DNA of 64,000 nucleotides from Chryseobacterium sp. FP211-J200 (GCF_001643375.1 NZ_LSHB01000056.1:1-64000), one strand, 5' to 3'. Numbered from the stretch's first letter, positions 18,753-28,311 are shown. Program-made: numbers and translations. Notes: generated by a model from the sequence alone, not told the origin.

Positions 18753-20039
18753 TTAAAATCCGGATTCGAAAACTTTGAGCAATTCGGTTTGTTGGATGAC
18801 TTCGTTTTTGCTGTTGATAAGATTGTAATTCGCTTGAAGCCAGTTGTTTCTGACCACAAAAAAGGTGTAAGCGTCCATTAAACCTTCTTTGTATTTCTCT
18901 TCAGATTTTTGGAAAGATAGTTTTTGGTTTTCGAAATTGGCCTGGAGCAAAGTGTATTTTTCTTCGGAGTTTTGGAATTGTGCTTTTATGGAATTGATGC
19001 TTTGCGTGAGATTATTAATCACGATTTCCTTGTCGTAATTGGAATTGATGACATTCAATTTGGCAATCTCAACATTGTTTTTAACTTGCAATTTGTTGAA
19101 AATCGGAATATTGAGACCGAATCCAACCTGTTGATTTTTGTTTCGTTTGAATTGGTCAGAAAATGCATCTGCCGACTCGCCCAAGGTTTTGCTGTAGAAA
19201 CTAGACCAATTGTACGAGCCATTCAAAGTTGGTAAATATCCAGATTTTGCGATGGCTACATTTTTTTGCTGTGCTTTGATCTCTGTCTGAATCGATTGAT
19301 AAGCCGGATTTTTCTCCAAAAGATTTTTCACGAAATCAGCGTCATTGAAATTGGAGCTTGCAAGCGCGTCATCTTCCATTTTGAAATCCAAAGAATCTGT
19401 TGTGATAGCCAAAGCATTTAGCAAATTAATTTTGGACAAATCTCTGGAATTTTTTGCGGAAACCCATTGCTCCTGCAGAGTTCCGAGGTTGGCTTTGATG
19501 TCGTACACATCACTTTTTGGTCGATTTCCGATTTCGACTTCTTTTTCGGTGCGTTTGATCTGATCCTCGATTCCGGAGATTTGGGTTTCCAAAACTTCTA
19601 ACCAGCTTTTGCTGTTATGATAATTGAAAAACATTTGGATAACATTTAGTTTCACCTCATTTTGCGCTTGTTTCATTCGGCAAGTTGACGTTTCACGATT
19701 GATTTTGGATAATGAAATATTGAGGTAATTGCGCCAGTTCATCAATTCCCAATTGGCTTGTGCGTAAAAATTGTCGTTTTGCGTATTGATACTTTCACGC
19801 TGATTGTTCTGCGGATTGATTCCGTTTCCGAAGTTATAATTATGATTGATTCCTACTTCTGCAGACGGCAACAACATTCCTTTTGATGCGGAAACCCATC
19901 GGTCATTTTTTTGAATATTTACAGACGATTGCTTTACTAAAGGATGATTGGCGGAGGCATAATCCAGACATTGTTTTAAGGTCCAACTTTGCTGCGCCGG
20001 GAAAAGGTTGATGATGAATATGAAGAATAGTTTTTTCAT
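18753..20039 (-). CDS. TolC family outer-membrane efflux protein (second exporter)
   Basis: A 428-residue outer-membrane channel subunit. A signal peptide (MKKLFFIFIINLFPAQQ) precedes the family opening SWTLKQCLDYASANHPLVKQ, with two OEP repeats and coiled-coil helices near residues 155-225 and 320-400. It is only distantly similar to the TolC protein encoded at 11731-13092. It is the last gene of the minus-strand operon that also encodes two large permeases, an ATPase, a DUF2807 protein and an HlyD-type adaptor. Confidence 0.92.
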   Translation of the reverse strand: MKKLFFIFIINLFPAQQSWTLKQCLDYASANHPLVKQSSVNIQKNDRWVSASKGMLLPSAEVGINHNYNFGNGINPQNNQRESINTQNDNFYAQANWELMNWRNYLNISLSKINRETSTCRMKQAQNEVKLNVIQMFFNYHNSKSWLEVLETQISGIEDQIKRTEKEVEIGNRPKSDVYDIKANLGTLQEQWVSAKNSRDLSKINLLNALAITTDSLDFKMEDDALASSNFNDADFVKNLLEKNPAYQSIQTEIKAQQKNVAIAKSGYLPTLNGSYNWSSFYSKTLGESADAFSDQFKRNKNQQVGFGLNIPIFNKLQVKNNVEIAKLNVINSNYDKEIVINNLTQSINSIKAQFQNSEEKYTLLQANFENQKLSFQKSEEKYKEGLMDAYTFFVVRNNWLQANYNLINSKNEVIQQTELLKVFESGF

Positions 20040-20126
20040 TGTTTTGATTATTTGATAGATTTTCTGCTATCTATTGTTCCATAGGTTTTACCTAAGACTA
20101 CTGATATTGAACCCATTCGGGTTCTT

Positions 20127-22553
20127 TTATTCATATTTTAGGTGTTTAACCAAATTGATTTTCGTAGCACGATAAGCTTTGAAACTTACCACGACAAAAG
20201 TTAAAATCAATAGAGAAATCATACTCAGAACGTATGGCCAAACGGGCATATCGATTCTGTAAGCGAAATCTTTGAGCCATTCATTCATTGCATAATAACT
20301 GATCGGAATGCTTAGTATCACAGCAAAAAAACAAATGATCAAAAACCTTCTTGTCAAATCCCAAATGATGGTTTTCTCTTCTGCACCCAAGGTTTTCTTG
20401 ATTGCGACGTCTTTTAGTTTTTGTTCTATCAACAATGATGACAACGCGAACAATCCCAATAATGCAACAACCAAAACCACGATATTCAAAGTTGTGAAGA
20501 GTGTCTGCTGTTTTTGAAATTTCTCATAAGTTTTTGCAAACTGCTTATCTATGAAGTCATAATCGAAAGGATAACCTGGCTCGGCTTTCGTAAGCCAAAA
20601 TTCTTTAATCCTCTCAATCGTTCCATTGATATCGTTTCCATCTAATCGGATCTGGAGATTGGTCATACTGTTTTTTGCCCAATTTCTGTCGTAGTTGTAG
20701 AAAGCGGCAGCTTCTATCGGTTTGTCGACACCGCCATAATAGAAATCCTTGACCACGCCAAGAATTTTATACTTCTTTTTGTCTTCCCAACCAGGAAGAA
20801 TTTCTTTCCCAACGGCCTGCTGAATGTTCCAGCCCATTTTTTTTGCAAACGTTTCATTAATAACTGTTCCGCTGATCGTGTCAGACGCTTTTTTCCAATT
20901 GAGATCATTGCCGGCAACAATTTTCATATCGTAAAAACGGAAATAGTTTTCCTCAATCCCACCGACTGCAACATTGTTGATCATTTTGGTCGTGTCGGCA
21001 GCATATTTTGCTACAGATGCGTTACGAAGTCCCATTCCCAAAGACTGCACAGAACCGGTAGTTTCGACAACGCCTGATATTTTTCGGACCTCATTTTTCA
21101 GGAGTTCATATTTTTTGACATCGTAATCTTTCTCATTGTAATTGGTCTTTTTGAAATCGATTTGAATAACCTGATTGCCTTTGAAGCCGAGATCTTTCTT
21201 CATCATAAAATCTACCTGAGAATGAATGATCAATGAAGAAATGATGAAAAATGAAGAAATTATCAGTTGTAAAGTCAAGATAGAATTCCGCAACCAAACG
21301 CCGTGTTTACTTCTGGAAAAATTGCCTTTCAAAGTATTGATAGGTTTGAAATTCGATAAATAAATGGCCGGAATAATGCCTGCAAACAATGCGAACAAAA
21401 TCAACAGAATTGCCGAGCCAATGAAAATATTAGGATCATTCAGTTTAATCTCTTTGCCCAGATATTTGTTGTATGAAGGTAAAAGTAACTCGACCAAAGC
21501 GAAAGCAATAAAGTAAGCTACCAGACAGATCATAAAAGTTTCTATTAAAAACTGAATGACCAAGCTTTTCTTCGAAGCTCCCACCGCTTTTCTGACACCA
21601 ACTTCTTTTGCTCTTTGAGCAGATTGTGCGGTTTTTAGATTGATTAAATTAATGCCGGACAAGATCAAAATCAAGACAGATAAGCCGAGTAATATTTTCA
21701 AAGATTTCTTGTCGCCTTTTGATATTCCATCGCCTTTGGCATCCAATTTCATTTTTGTGAGTGGTGTCAGAAATACTTTGGTGGGATTTTTCTTATCGAC
21801 TTTGGAACCCCATTTTTTAGAAAGAATTTCTTCGTGGTATTGCTGTTGTTTTGATAATTTCTCTTCCAGTTTTTGTATATCCGTGCCTGGTTTCACTTTG
21901 AAAAGTCCCAAGAAACTATAGCTCATCCATTGCGTATCATCTTTCGGTTGATTTTCTAATGTCAGATAATCTGCTTTGAACACTGAATTCTCTTCAGGTA
22001 GTTTATAAATCAACGAAACTGTGTAAACATTGCCATTTTGGTCTTTCTTTACTGTTTTTCCAATACTGCTTTTGTAATCGTCACCGAATAATTGTTTCGC
22101 TGTATTTTCTGACAACGCCATTTGTGATTTGTCTGTCAATGCATTATTGATATTCCCAGCAACCGTCTCGAAGGGAAAGAATTTAAAAAAAGAACTGGAA
22201 ACCTGACCTGTCGTAGAATAGCTTGAATTATCACCTGCTATTAATCTCGTTTTGTACCAGCCCCAAATATTGGCAATCGTATAATCCTCGATCTCCGGAA
22301 ATTTCTCTTTTGAAACATACAATTCCGGATAACTGGATTGCGACATATCACCAAAAGAAGAAAGATGATTCTCTACCAAATAAATATTCTCCTTATTCGG
22401 AACCCACTGTTCATAAGATCTCTCGTCCTGCCAATGGATGAATATCAACAGGAAAACACACAAGCCAACACTCAATCCCAAGATGTTGATCATGGTGGAA
22501 AGCCAGTTTTTCCGGTAATTGATGAATGCTATTTTGAGCCAGTTCTTGATCAT
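20127..22553 (-). CDS. Large FtsX/MacB-type ABC permease (808 aa, distal copy)
   Basis: An 808-residue permease with a duplicated layout: N-terminal helix, MacB_PCD domain (about 35-245), FtsX core of three to four helices (about 280-425), then a second helix, extracytoplasmic domain and FtsX core (to the C terminus). The RAKEVGVRKAVGASKKSL coupling helix follows the first core and DVAIKKTLGAEEKTI the second. No ATPase domain is present. Start at 22553 (MIKNWLKIAFINYRKNW) matches its paralogue; an upstream in-frame start at 22595 lies at the edge of the repeat array and was not used. It lies 266 nt after its paralogue and 87 nt before the TolC gene. Confidence 0.9.
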   Translation of the reverse strand: MIKNWLKIAFINYRKNWLSTMINILGLSVGLCVFLLIFIHWQDERSYEQWVPNKENIYLVENHLSSFGDMSQSSYPELYVSKEKFPEIEDYTIANIWGWYKTRLIAGDNSSYSTTGQVSSSFFKFFPFETVAGNINNALTDKSQMALSENTAKQLFGDDYKSSIGKTVKKDQNGNVYTVSLIYKLPEENSVFKADYLTLENQPKDDTQWMSYSFLGLFKVKPGTDIQKLEEKLSKQQQYHEEILSKKWGSKVDKKNPTKVFLTPLTKMKLDAKGDGISKGDKKSLKILLGLSVLILILSGINLINLKTAQSAQRAKEVGVRKAVGASKKSLVIQFLIETFMICLVAYFIAFALVELLLPSYNKYLGKEIKLNDPNIFIGSAILLILFALFAGIIPAIYLSNFKPINTLKGNFSRSKHGVWLRNSILTLQLIISSFFIISSLIIHSQVDFMMKKDLGFKGNQVIQIDFKKTNYNEKDYDVKKYELLKNEVRKISGVVETTGSVQSLGMGLRNASVAKYAADTTKMINNVAVGGIEENYFRFYDMKIVAGNDLNWKKASDTISGTVINETFAKKMGWNIQQAVGKEILPGWEDKKKYKILGVVKDFYYGGVDKPIEAAAFYNYDRNWAKNSMTNLQIRLDGNDINGTIERIKEFWLTKAEPGYPFDYDFIDKQFAKTYEKFQKQQTLFTTLNIVVLVVALLGLFALSSLLIEQKLKDVAIKKTLGAEEKTIIWDLTRRFLIICFFAVILSIPISYYAMNEWLKDFAYRIDMPVWPYVLSMISLLILTFVVVSFKAYRATKINLVKHLKYE

Positions 22554-22595
22554 AATTGATGATTGATAAATTTTAAAAATGGATTCCCCAGGCAA

Positions 22596-22805
22596 GACCT
22601 TTAATTATCTTCTTAACCCCCGTAACTGTCTACTTAAGTTCTGTAAATATCTACTTAACTCCTCTGATTGTTTACTCAAGACCTTTGACAGTCTACTTAA
22701 CCCCTCTGATTGTCTACTCAAGACCTTTGACAGTCTACTTAACTCTTCTGATTGTCTACTCAAGACCTTTGACAGTCTACTTAAAGTCTTTGATTGTCTG
22801 TTTAA
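22596..22805. repeat. Ten-unit 21-bp tandem repeat array between paralogous permease genes
   Basis: Ten contiguous 21-bp units fill most of the 266-nt gap. Two variants alternate in the centre. On the minus strand, type A reads TTAAGTAGACTGTCAAAGG plus two bases and occurs three times without change; type B begins TTGAGTAGACAATCAGA. Outer units are more degenerate. Because 21 is a multiple of three, both strands stay open as heptads: the plus strand (22579-22842) would encode an 87-residue Leu/Ser/Asp repeat peptide and the minus strand an LSR-type repeat without an ATG. I do not call either a gene. Confidence 0.9.
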
Positions 22806-22819
22806 GGCGCTTTTTAGCT

Positions 22820-25237
22820 TTACTCGTATTTCAGATATTTAACCAAATTCACTTTCGTTGCTTGGTACGCTTTGATGCTTACGAGCGAGAATGTCAATAA
22901 GAGCAAAACGACAAGGCTTAAAATGAAGGGTAAAATTGGCATCTCAATTCGGTAAGCGAAATCTTTCAGCCATTCATTCATCAAATAATAACTGATTGGA
23001 ATACTGATGATAACAGCGATTAATGTAATCCAAAGGAATTGCTTCGTTAATCCAAAAATCAAAGTTTTGTCTGATGCGCCAAGTGTTTTTCTGATGGCCA
23101 TATCTTTCAGTTTCTGTTCGATCATCAATGATGACAAGGCAAATAACCCCAATAATGCGACCATCAAGACCATGGCATTCAGGATGGTGAACAGTGTCTG
23201 TTGCTTCTGATATTTCACGAAGGTTTTTGCAAATTGCTGATCAAGGAAATAATAGTCGAAAGGATAGCCTTGCTCTACATTATTCTGCCAATAGGTCTTC
23301 AGTCTCTTCACGGTTCCATCTATATCATTGGGATCAATTTTCAATTGGATATTATAGACATTGAATCTCTTCCATTCGGTTTCCCTATAGTGGAAAAAAA
23401 TGATCGGTTCTACTTCGGCTCTCAAACTTCTGATGTTGAAGTCCTTGACGACACCCACTATCTTGTACTTTTTATTATCAAAGCCCGGCTTGATCTCGTT
23501 CTTCAAAGCATCTTCATCTTTCCAACCGAATTTTCTTACAAAAGCTTCATTTATCAAAACATTATTGATGGTGTCTGAAGAAAGGTGAGGATCCAACCAA
23601 CGACCTGTTTTTAGTTTTACATTGATGAATTGCAGATAGTTAAAATCCATAGAACCATGTTGACCCTGGATACTTTTATCCATAAAATCCATATTGGAAC
23701 TGCTAGATCGATTGCTTCCCGGCACAGCTTCTCCGTAAGAAATATCAGTCACCCCTTTGATCTTTTTCATTTCGGTTTTCAGTCTTTCATATTTCAGCCA
23801 GGGCTTTGGGCTACTTTCGCTGAAGTTGATCATCATAATCTGTTTCCCGCTGTAGCCCAGATCTTTGTTCATCATGTATTTCACTTGCTGGTTCACAATC
23901 AATCCACCAATGATGAAGAATGAAGAGATGATCAATTGTAAAGTCAAGATCCCGTTTCTAAGCCAAACGCCGTGTTTGCTTCTGGCAAAATTTCCTTTCA
24001 GAGTTTCTATCGCCTTGAAGTTTGAAAGGTAAGTCGCCGGAATCAATCCTGCTATCAATGTTACCATAATCACCATCAAAAATGAGTAGAAGTAGATGCG
24101 CCAATCATTCATCACCATTTGCTTGTCATAGAACTTGTTGAAGCTTGGTAGAAGAAGCTCTGTCAAGGCCAGAGAAAGTAGATAAGAAGCCATACAGATC
24201 AGAAATGTTTCCATCAAAAACTGTATAAGAAGATTGGATTTTGTACTTCCAATGGCTTTTCTCACGCCAATTTCTTTCGCACGTTGAGAGGCCTGCGCTG
24301 TTTTTAGATTGATGAAATTAATGGCTGACAAAATCACGATCAAAACGGAAAGTGTAAATAAAATCATCAAAGTTTTAAAATCTGGCTGTCCGAACCAAGA
24401 TGCCTTTGCATAAAGCTTTATTTGATCTAGTGGTGTCAGTACACTATCTGTTGGTCCGTAAAGGTCAAGGTATTGTTGAATGGTCATTCCCGCAGAATCT
24501 TTGTCCAAACTTGCGCGATATTCAAAGACATCTTTCACAAATTTTTGCTCCACAACCTTCGGGTCTGTTCCTTTTTTCAGCATAAAAAATGAACCGTAAT
24601 TGAAGTTTCCCCAATTCTGCTCGTCGCCTTTAAACTGTTCCATAGAAGGATGGATGATGAACTCCGGTTTTATCTGGCTGTTTTCTTTTGGCAACTCATA
24701 AACTGCCGTTACGACATAATTTTTGTTATCAAATTTCACACTTTCCCCAGCAACATTAGTTCTACCAAAGAGATTTTTTGCGGCATCTGTAGAAAGTGTG
24801 ATTGCATTTTCACCTTTTAAGGCATTTTTATAACTTCCTGCAGCCAATTTGAAAGGAAAGAATTTGAAAAAACTTTCCGTAGCTGTCATTCCGTCTTTCT
24901 GGAAAACAGTTTTAACTTTCGTCGTCATCTTCAGACCAATTCCAGAACCGTTGAACAATACGTAATCTTCGACACCGGGAATCACTTCTTTGGCACGCTT
25001 TGCCATCGGGATTGAAATATTATTCCCGTAAGAATTCTCTGGTTTATGATAAGTTTGGAATGAGTAGATCTGGTCTTTCCCCGGATTCCATTTTTCGAAG
25101 GATTCTTCGTCATTCCAGTGCATCAGGATGAGCATGAATCCCGTCAAACCAATGGTCAATCCAAACAAATTGATGATGGTGGAAAGCCAGTTCTTTTTAT
25201 AATTGATGAAGGCAATTTTGAGCCAGTTGTTTAACAT
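22820..25237 (-). CDS. Large FtsX/MacB-type ABC permease (805 aa, proximal copy)
   Basis: Paralogue of the 808-residue permease downstream, with matching architecture: MLNNWLKIAFINYKKNWLSTIINLFG opening helix, MacB_PCD domain, FtsX core with RAKEIGVRKAIGSTKSNL, then a second PCD/FtsX pair with DMAIRKTLGASDKTL. Both proteins share a near-identical linker, NFARSKHGVWLRNGILTLQL. The pair arose by tandem duplication and may form a heterodimer driven by the ATPase encoded 115 nt upstream. The permease family with eight helices and no ATPase is known from MacB-like and lipoprotein-release systems; the substrate is not evident. Confidence 0.9.
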   Translation of the reverse strand: MLNNWLKIAFINYKKNWLSTIINLFGLTIGLTGFMLILMHWNDEESFEKWNPGKDQIYSFQTYHKPENSYGNNISIPMAKRAKEVIPGVEDYVLFNGSGIGLKMTTKVKTVFQKDGMTATESFFKFFPFKLAAGSYKNALKGENAITLSTDAAKNLFGRTNVAGESVKFDNKNYVVTAVYELPKENSQIKPEFIIHPSMEQFKGDEQNWGNFNYGSFFMLKKGTDPKVVEQKFVKDVFEYRASLDKDSAGMTIQQYLDLYGPTDSVLTPLDQIKLYAKASWFGQPDFKTLMILFTLSVLIVILSAINFINLKTAQASQRAKEIGVRKAIGSTKSNLLIQFLMETFLICMASYLLSLALTELLLPSFNKFYDKQMVMNDWRIYFYSFLMVIMVTLIAGLIPATYLSNFKAIETLKGNFARSKHGVWLRNGILTLQLIISSFFIIGGLIVNQQVKYMMNKDLGYSGKQIMMINFSESSPKPWLKYERLKTEMKKIKGVTDISYGEAVPGSNRSSSSNMDFMDKSIQGQHGSMDFNYLQFINVKLKTGRWLDPHLSSDTINNVLINEAFVRKFGWKDEDALKNEIKPGFDNKKYKIVGVVKDFNIRSLRAEVEPIIFFHYRETEWKRFNVYNIQLKIDPNDIDGTVKRLKTYWQNNVEQGYPFDYYFLDQQFAKTFVKYQKQQTLFTILNAMVLMVALLGLFALSSLMIEQKLKDMAIRKTLGASDKTLIFGLTKQFLWITLIAVIISIPISYYLMNEWLKDFAYRIEMPILPFILSLVVLLLLTFSLVSIKAYQATKVNLVKYLKYE

Positions 25238-25352
25238 AATTGATAGTTGATAAGTGATAAATGATAATCTTGGAAGTCGGTTGCGGGAAGATGGAAGAAA
25301 TCCGGCAGTGTAAACATCCAGCTTCCATCGTCCAGCTTCCTTTATTTAACAA

Positions 25353-26075
25353 TTATTCGAAGTTCTTGGAATCAGCCTTTTCGAAGACGTCTTTTCTTTG
25401 AGAAGAATGTTCTTCGCTGAAAATCTCGCCATCTTTCATATTCACGATCTTGGAAGCGTAACCGGCGTCATACGACGAGTGCGTTACCATCGCAATCGTG
25501 GAACCTTCTCTGTGAAGTTCTGCGAGAAGGTTCATCACCTCGTTTCCGTTGGAGCTGTCGAGATTTCCTGTTGGCTCATCGGCGAGGATTAATTTTGGTT
25601 TTGTCACCAATGCTCTTGCAACGGCCGCTCTCTGCTGTTGACCTCCGGAAAGTTGCTGTGGATAATGTTTTGCTCTGTGCGCGATGTTGATTTTCTCCAT
25701 AATTTCTTCTACTCGTTTTTTTCTTTCTGATGAAGAAACGCCGTTGTAGATTAATGGAAGTTCGATATTTTCGTAAACTGTCAGTTCATCAATCAAATTA
25801 AAATTCTGAAAAATAAAACCTATATTTTTCTTTCTGATGTGCGATTTTTTCTTCTCAGAAGTTCCGATGGTTTCTACGGATTCAAACTGATAAGAACCGG
25901 AAGAAGCGCTGTCGAGTAGTCCAAGAATATTAAGGAAAGTGGATTTCCCACAGCCTGAAGGTCCCATTATGGCTACAAACTCTCCTTCTTTGATGTTTAA
26001 GCTTACATTATTAAGCGCATTGGTTTGTACATCTTCGGTTTTATATACTTTTGAAAGGTTTTGGATATTTATCAT
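25353..26075 (-). CDS. ABC exporter ATP-binding protein (second exporter)
   Basis: A 240-residue ATPase of the MacB/LolD type. Walker A is GPSGCGKST (about residues 39-47), the signature LSGGQQQR (about 144) and Walker [14 protein letters not shown] (about 164), with H-loop MVTHSSYDAG. The C terminus has an extra Asp/Lys tail of about 20 residues. It is upstream of the two large permeases and 64 nt downstream of the DUF2807 gene, so the operon order is adaptor, DUF2807, ATPase, permease, permease, TolC. Confidence 0.95.
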   Translation of the reverse strand: MINIQNLSKVYKTEDVQTNALNNVSLNIKEGEFVAIMGPSGCGKSTFLNILGLLDSASSGSYQFESVETIGTSEKKKSHIRKKNIGFIFQNFNLIDELTVYENIELPLIYNGVSSSERKKRVEEIMEKINIAHRAKHYPQQLSGGQQQRAAVARALVTKPKLILADEPTGNLDSSNGNEVMNLLAELHREGSTIAMVTHSSYDAGYASKIVNMKDGEIFSEEHSSQRKDVFEKADSKNFE

Positions 26076-26139
26076 TTTGATTTAGTTTTAAAGTTTGTGA
26101 TTTGAGTTTTAATAAAAATTTATCAATAATCGATTGTAA

Positions 26140-26895
26140 TTAAATTGAATCGATTGTCCCGCCGGAATCTCTGTCCGCAGAGAATTTGATTCCCGACAAG
26201 GTTTTGTATCTGATTTTCGCCATGGAACTTGCAGAAGCCGTGAGTTCTTTAGAAACACTTAAACTAACCGAAGAAGCCGATTCCGCAGTCACAGTTGCGA
26301 CAGAAATATTAGTTTTTGTTGCTACGATTCTAGATGCGCCTTGAGAAGTGATTTTTGCGGAATCAATTTTTCCTTGAATATCAATTTTACTTCCTGATCG
26401 TGCGTTCAACACAAGATTTTCTGTATTTACAGTTCCTAAAACCGAGCCTCCGGATTGCGTGTTGATGACAATATTTTTCGCATTGGAATCGCCAAATATT
26501 TTTCCGCCACTTTCCGTAGAAAATTCCTGAATATTAAAGTTGTCTTTGATTTTCACGATAGAACCAATGCCTGCACTAACGGATTTTACATCTTTTGCGT
26601 AAATCACAATTTTGGTATTCACATTTTCCATAGGCTGATTTCTTTTATAGTCAATTTCTAATTTATTATTTGTCACATTGACTTCAACAAAACGAAGATA
26701 ATTGCTCGTAATCACGACTTTTTCTTCATTTGATCTTCTTATTTCCACATCAAAAACCATCGCAGAGTCAATAGAATCAAAATGTTCCAAATTGATGGTT
26801 TTGCTTTCCAGATTTTCAGTCGGTTTTGTTGGGCTTTGTGCGTTTACAAATATCGCAGTGATAGTAATTATAATTAATAATAGTAATTTTTGCAT
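26140..26895 (-). CDS. DUF2807 (head-GIN) putative autotransporter-adhesin-like protein
   Basis: A 251-residue exported protein with a signal peptide (cleavage after VNAQ, about residue 20) followed by a right-handed beta-helix-like DUF2807 domain. Its short repeating beta segments are visible as NIVINTQSGGSVLGTV, NLVLNARSGSKIDIQG and SAKITSQGASRIVAT. The family is periplasmic or surface-exposed and of unknown function. It is embedded between the adaptor and ATPase genes of the exporter operon, so it may be a cargo-side or envelope accessory component, but this is inference from position. Confidence 0.88.
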   Translation of the reverse strand: MQKLLLLIIITITAIFVNAQSPTKPTENLESKTINLEHFDSIDSAMVFDVEIRRSNEEKVVITSNYLRFVEVNVTNNKLEIDYKRNQPMENVNTKIVIYAKDVKSVSAGIGSIVKIKDNFNIQEFSTESGGKIFGDSNAKNIVINTQSGGSVLGTVNTENLVLNARSGSKIDIQGKIDSAKITSQGASRIVATKTNISVATVTAESASSVSLSVSKELTASASSMAKIRYKTLSGIKFSADRDSGGTIDSI

Positions 26896-26919
26896 TGTTA
26901 TATTTTTTAGTTTTTTATT

Positions 26920-28161
26920 TTATTTTTGGATATCCAATATCTCATATTTCTTAAGTTCGGTGTAATCTGATGTGATTATAGTTTCGCCTTGTTTCAGTCC
27001 GGAAACCACTTCATAATACATTTGATTTTCTCTTCCAAGGCTGATGTTTCGTTTTTCGGCTTTGTTATTTTTCATTACAAAAATCCATTTTCCGTTCGTG
27101 TCTTTGTAGAAATTCCCTTTTGGAATCATCATACTTTGCGTGTCAGCAGACAATTTCAGCTTCACTCCGAACGTCATTCCGATTTTCAGATTCTCCGGTT
27201 TTACATTGACGAAATTAAGTTCTACTGAGAATTGTCCGTCTTTTACTTCCGGAAGAATTTTGGTAATGATGACCTCAAATTGCTTTGCATTGTTTTCCAG
27301 ACTTCCTTTGATTCCGTTTGTGAGTTTATTAATGTAATATTCATCCACTTTTGCAATCAACTTGTAACCGCCCATCAAATCAACTTTTCCAATGCTTTCG
27401 CCAGTCGTCAGATTCTGTCCTAATGAAATATTAAATGACGATAATCTTCCCGAAACAGGCGACATTATCAGGAAATTATTTTTGTTGGAACGAAGGATAT
27501 TCAAACTTTTTTCCATTTGATTGATGGAATTATTGATGGCAGAGAACTGAGAATTTCTCGAAGCCTTTTCGCTGGAAGCGCCTTTTTCGACAATTACTTT
27601 TCTTTGTTTCTGATAATTGAGATTTTGTAAAGCAATATCATAATCGGTTTTCTTTCCGATTTCCGCATCGTACAATCTTTTCTGAAGATTGAAGGACTGC
27701 AAAGCTGTATTGTAATCATTTTGAGATTGTAGCAATTCTTTATCCTGATTGAATTCCTGATTCTTCAGTTCCAAAAGCGAACTTCTCATCTGACTGATCT
27801 GCTGCATAATTCCAGTTTCCTGATTCAGATAATTAAATTCCGTATTTGGATTGTAAACTCTTGCGATGGGTTGTCCTTTCGTCAACATTTGTCCGTCTTC
27901 TGCAAAAATTTCTTTTACCGCACCACCTTCCAAAACGTTCACTAAAGAAGAATTAAGAGATTGCGTTTGCGCCGTAACCATCAACATATCTTCGAATTTC
28001 CCATTCGTCACCACATCAGTTTGAATATCTTCTAACTTCACATTGTACGTTTTTTTCTGATTCAGAAAGTACCATCCGAAAACTGAAACTGTCAAAGCAG
28101 AAACAACGATAATCGATATTAATTTTAGTTTAGACTTCTTTTTTACTATTTTCGTATCCAT
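26920..28161 (-). CDS. HlyD-type periplasmic adaptor (second exporter)
   Basis: A 413-residue membrane-fusion protein. The N terminus is basic with one transmembrane helix (about residues 13-31), then a lipoyl half with VLEGGAVKEIFAEDGQMLTKGQPIARVYNP, a coiled-coil hairpin (about 105-215), the second lipoyl half SPVSGRLSSFNISLGQNLTTGESIGKV and beta-barrel domains. It is the first gene of the operon facing the response regulator. Its 258-nt upstream region contains candidate sigma-54 and enhancer elements, so the operon is probably under the control of that regulator. Confidence 0.92.
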   Translation of the reverse strand: MDTKIVKKKSKLKLISIIVVSALTVSVFGWYFLNQKKTYNVKLEDIQTDVVTNGKFEDMLMVTAQTQSLNSSLVNVLEGGAVKEIFAEDGQMLTKGQPIARVYNPNTEFNYLNQETGIMQQISQMRSSLLELKNQEFNQDKELLQSQNDYNTALQSFNLQKRLYDAEIGKKTDYDIALQNLNYQKQRKVIVEKGASSEKASRNSQFSAINNSINQMEKSLNILRSNKNNFLIMSPVSGRLSSFNISLGQNLTTGESIGKVDLMGGYKLIAKVDEYYINKLTNGIKGSLENNAKQFEVIITKILPEVKDGQFSVELNFVNVKPENLKIGMTFGVKLKLSADTQSMMIPKGNFYKDTNGKWIFVMKNNKAEKRNISLGRENQMYYEVVSGLKQGETIITSDYTELKKYEILDIQK

Positions 28162-28195
28162 CTTTAAGATAACTTATTTACTTACAGACTATTAC

Positions 28196-28210
28196 ACAAT
28201 GTAAATACCA
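28196..28210 (-). promoter_or_regulatory. Candidate sigma-54 promoter for the exporter operon
   Basis: On the minus strand TGGTATTTACATTGT has GG and GT at the -24/-12 spacing (GG-N10-GT; consensus GG-N10-GC). The match is imperfect at the second invariant position. It lies 35 nt upstream of the adaptor start and about 85-115 bp from the inverted repeat at 28294-28311. Support is contextual because the adjacent regulator is of the sigma-54 activator type. Confidence 0.35.
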
Positions 28211-28283
28211 GAGATTTATAAACTACTAACTCCCTGAAAATGTGATTAAATATATTTTAATTAATTTTAAGACTGTTCATTAT

Positions 28284-28311
28284 CGGACACTATTTGTGCG
28301 AAAACGGACAA
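28284..28311. promoter_or_regulatory. Candidate activator-binding sites between adaptor and regulator genes
   Basis: TTGTGCGAAAACGGACAA at 28294-28311 is an inverted repeat with one mismatch per arm, and a further CGGACAC half-site lies at 28284-28290. Another CGGAC occurs at 28360-28364. Spacing from the candidate -24/-12 element suits an enhancer for an NtrC-type regulator. Confidence 0.4.

Noticed and set aside
20109-20124. GAACCC/GGGTTC hairpin as a terminator between the distal permease and TolC genes
   Set aside because: No T run follows on the transcribed strand, and TolC is expected in the same operon.
22596-22805. The repeat array as a CRISPR
   Set aside because: The units are contiguous, 21 bp and without spacers, and no cas gene is present.
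22579-22842. 87-residue plus-strand frame across the 21-bp array as a gene
   Set aside because: The openness is explained by a repeat length divisible by three, it is antisense to the operon, and no promoter box precedes it. Kept as a question in the findings.
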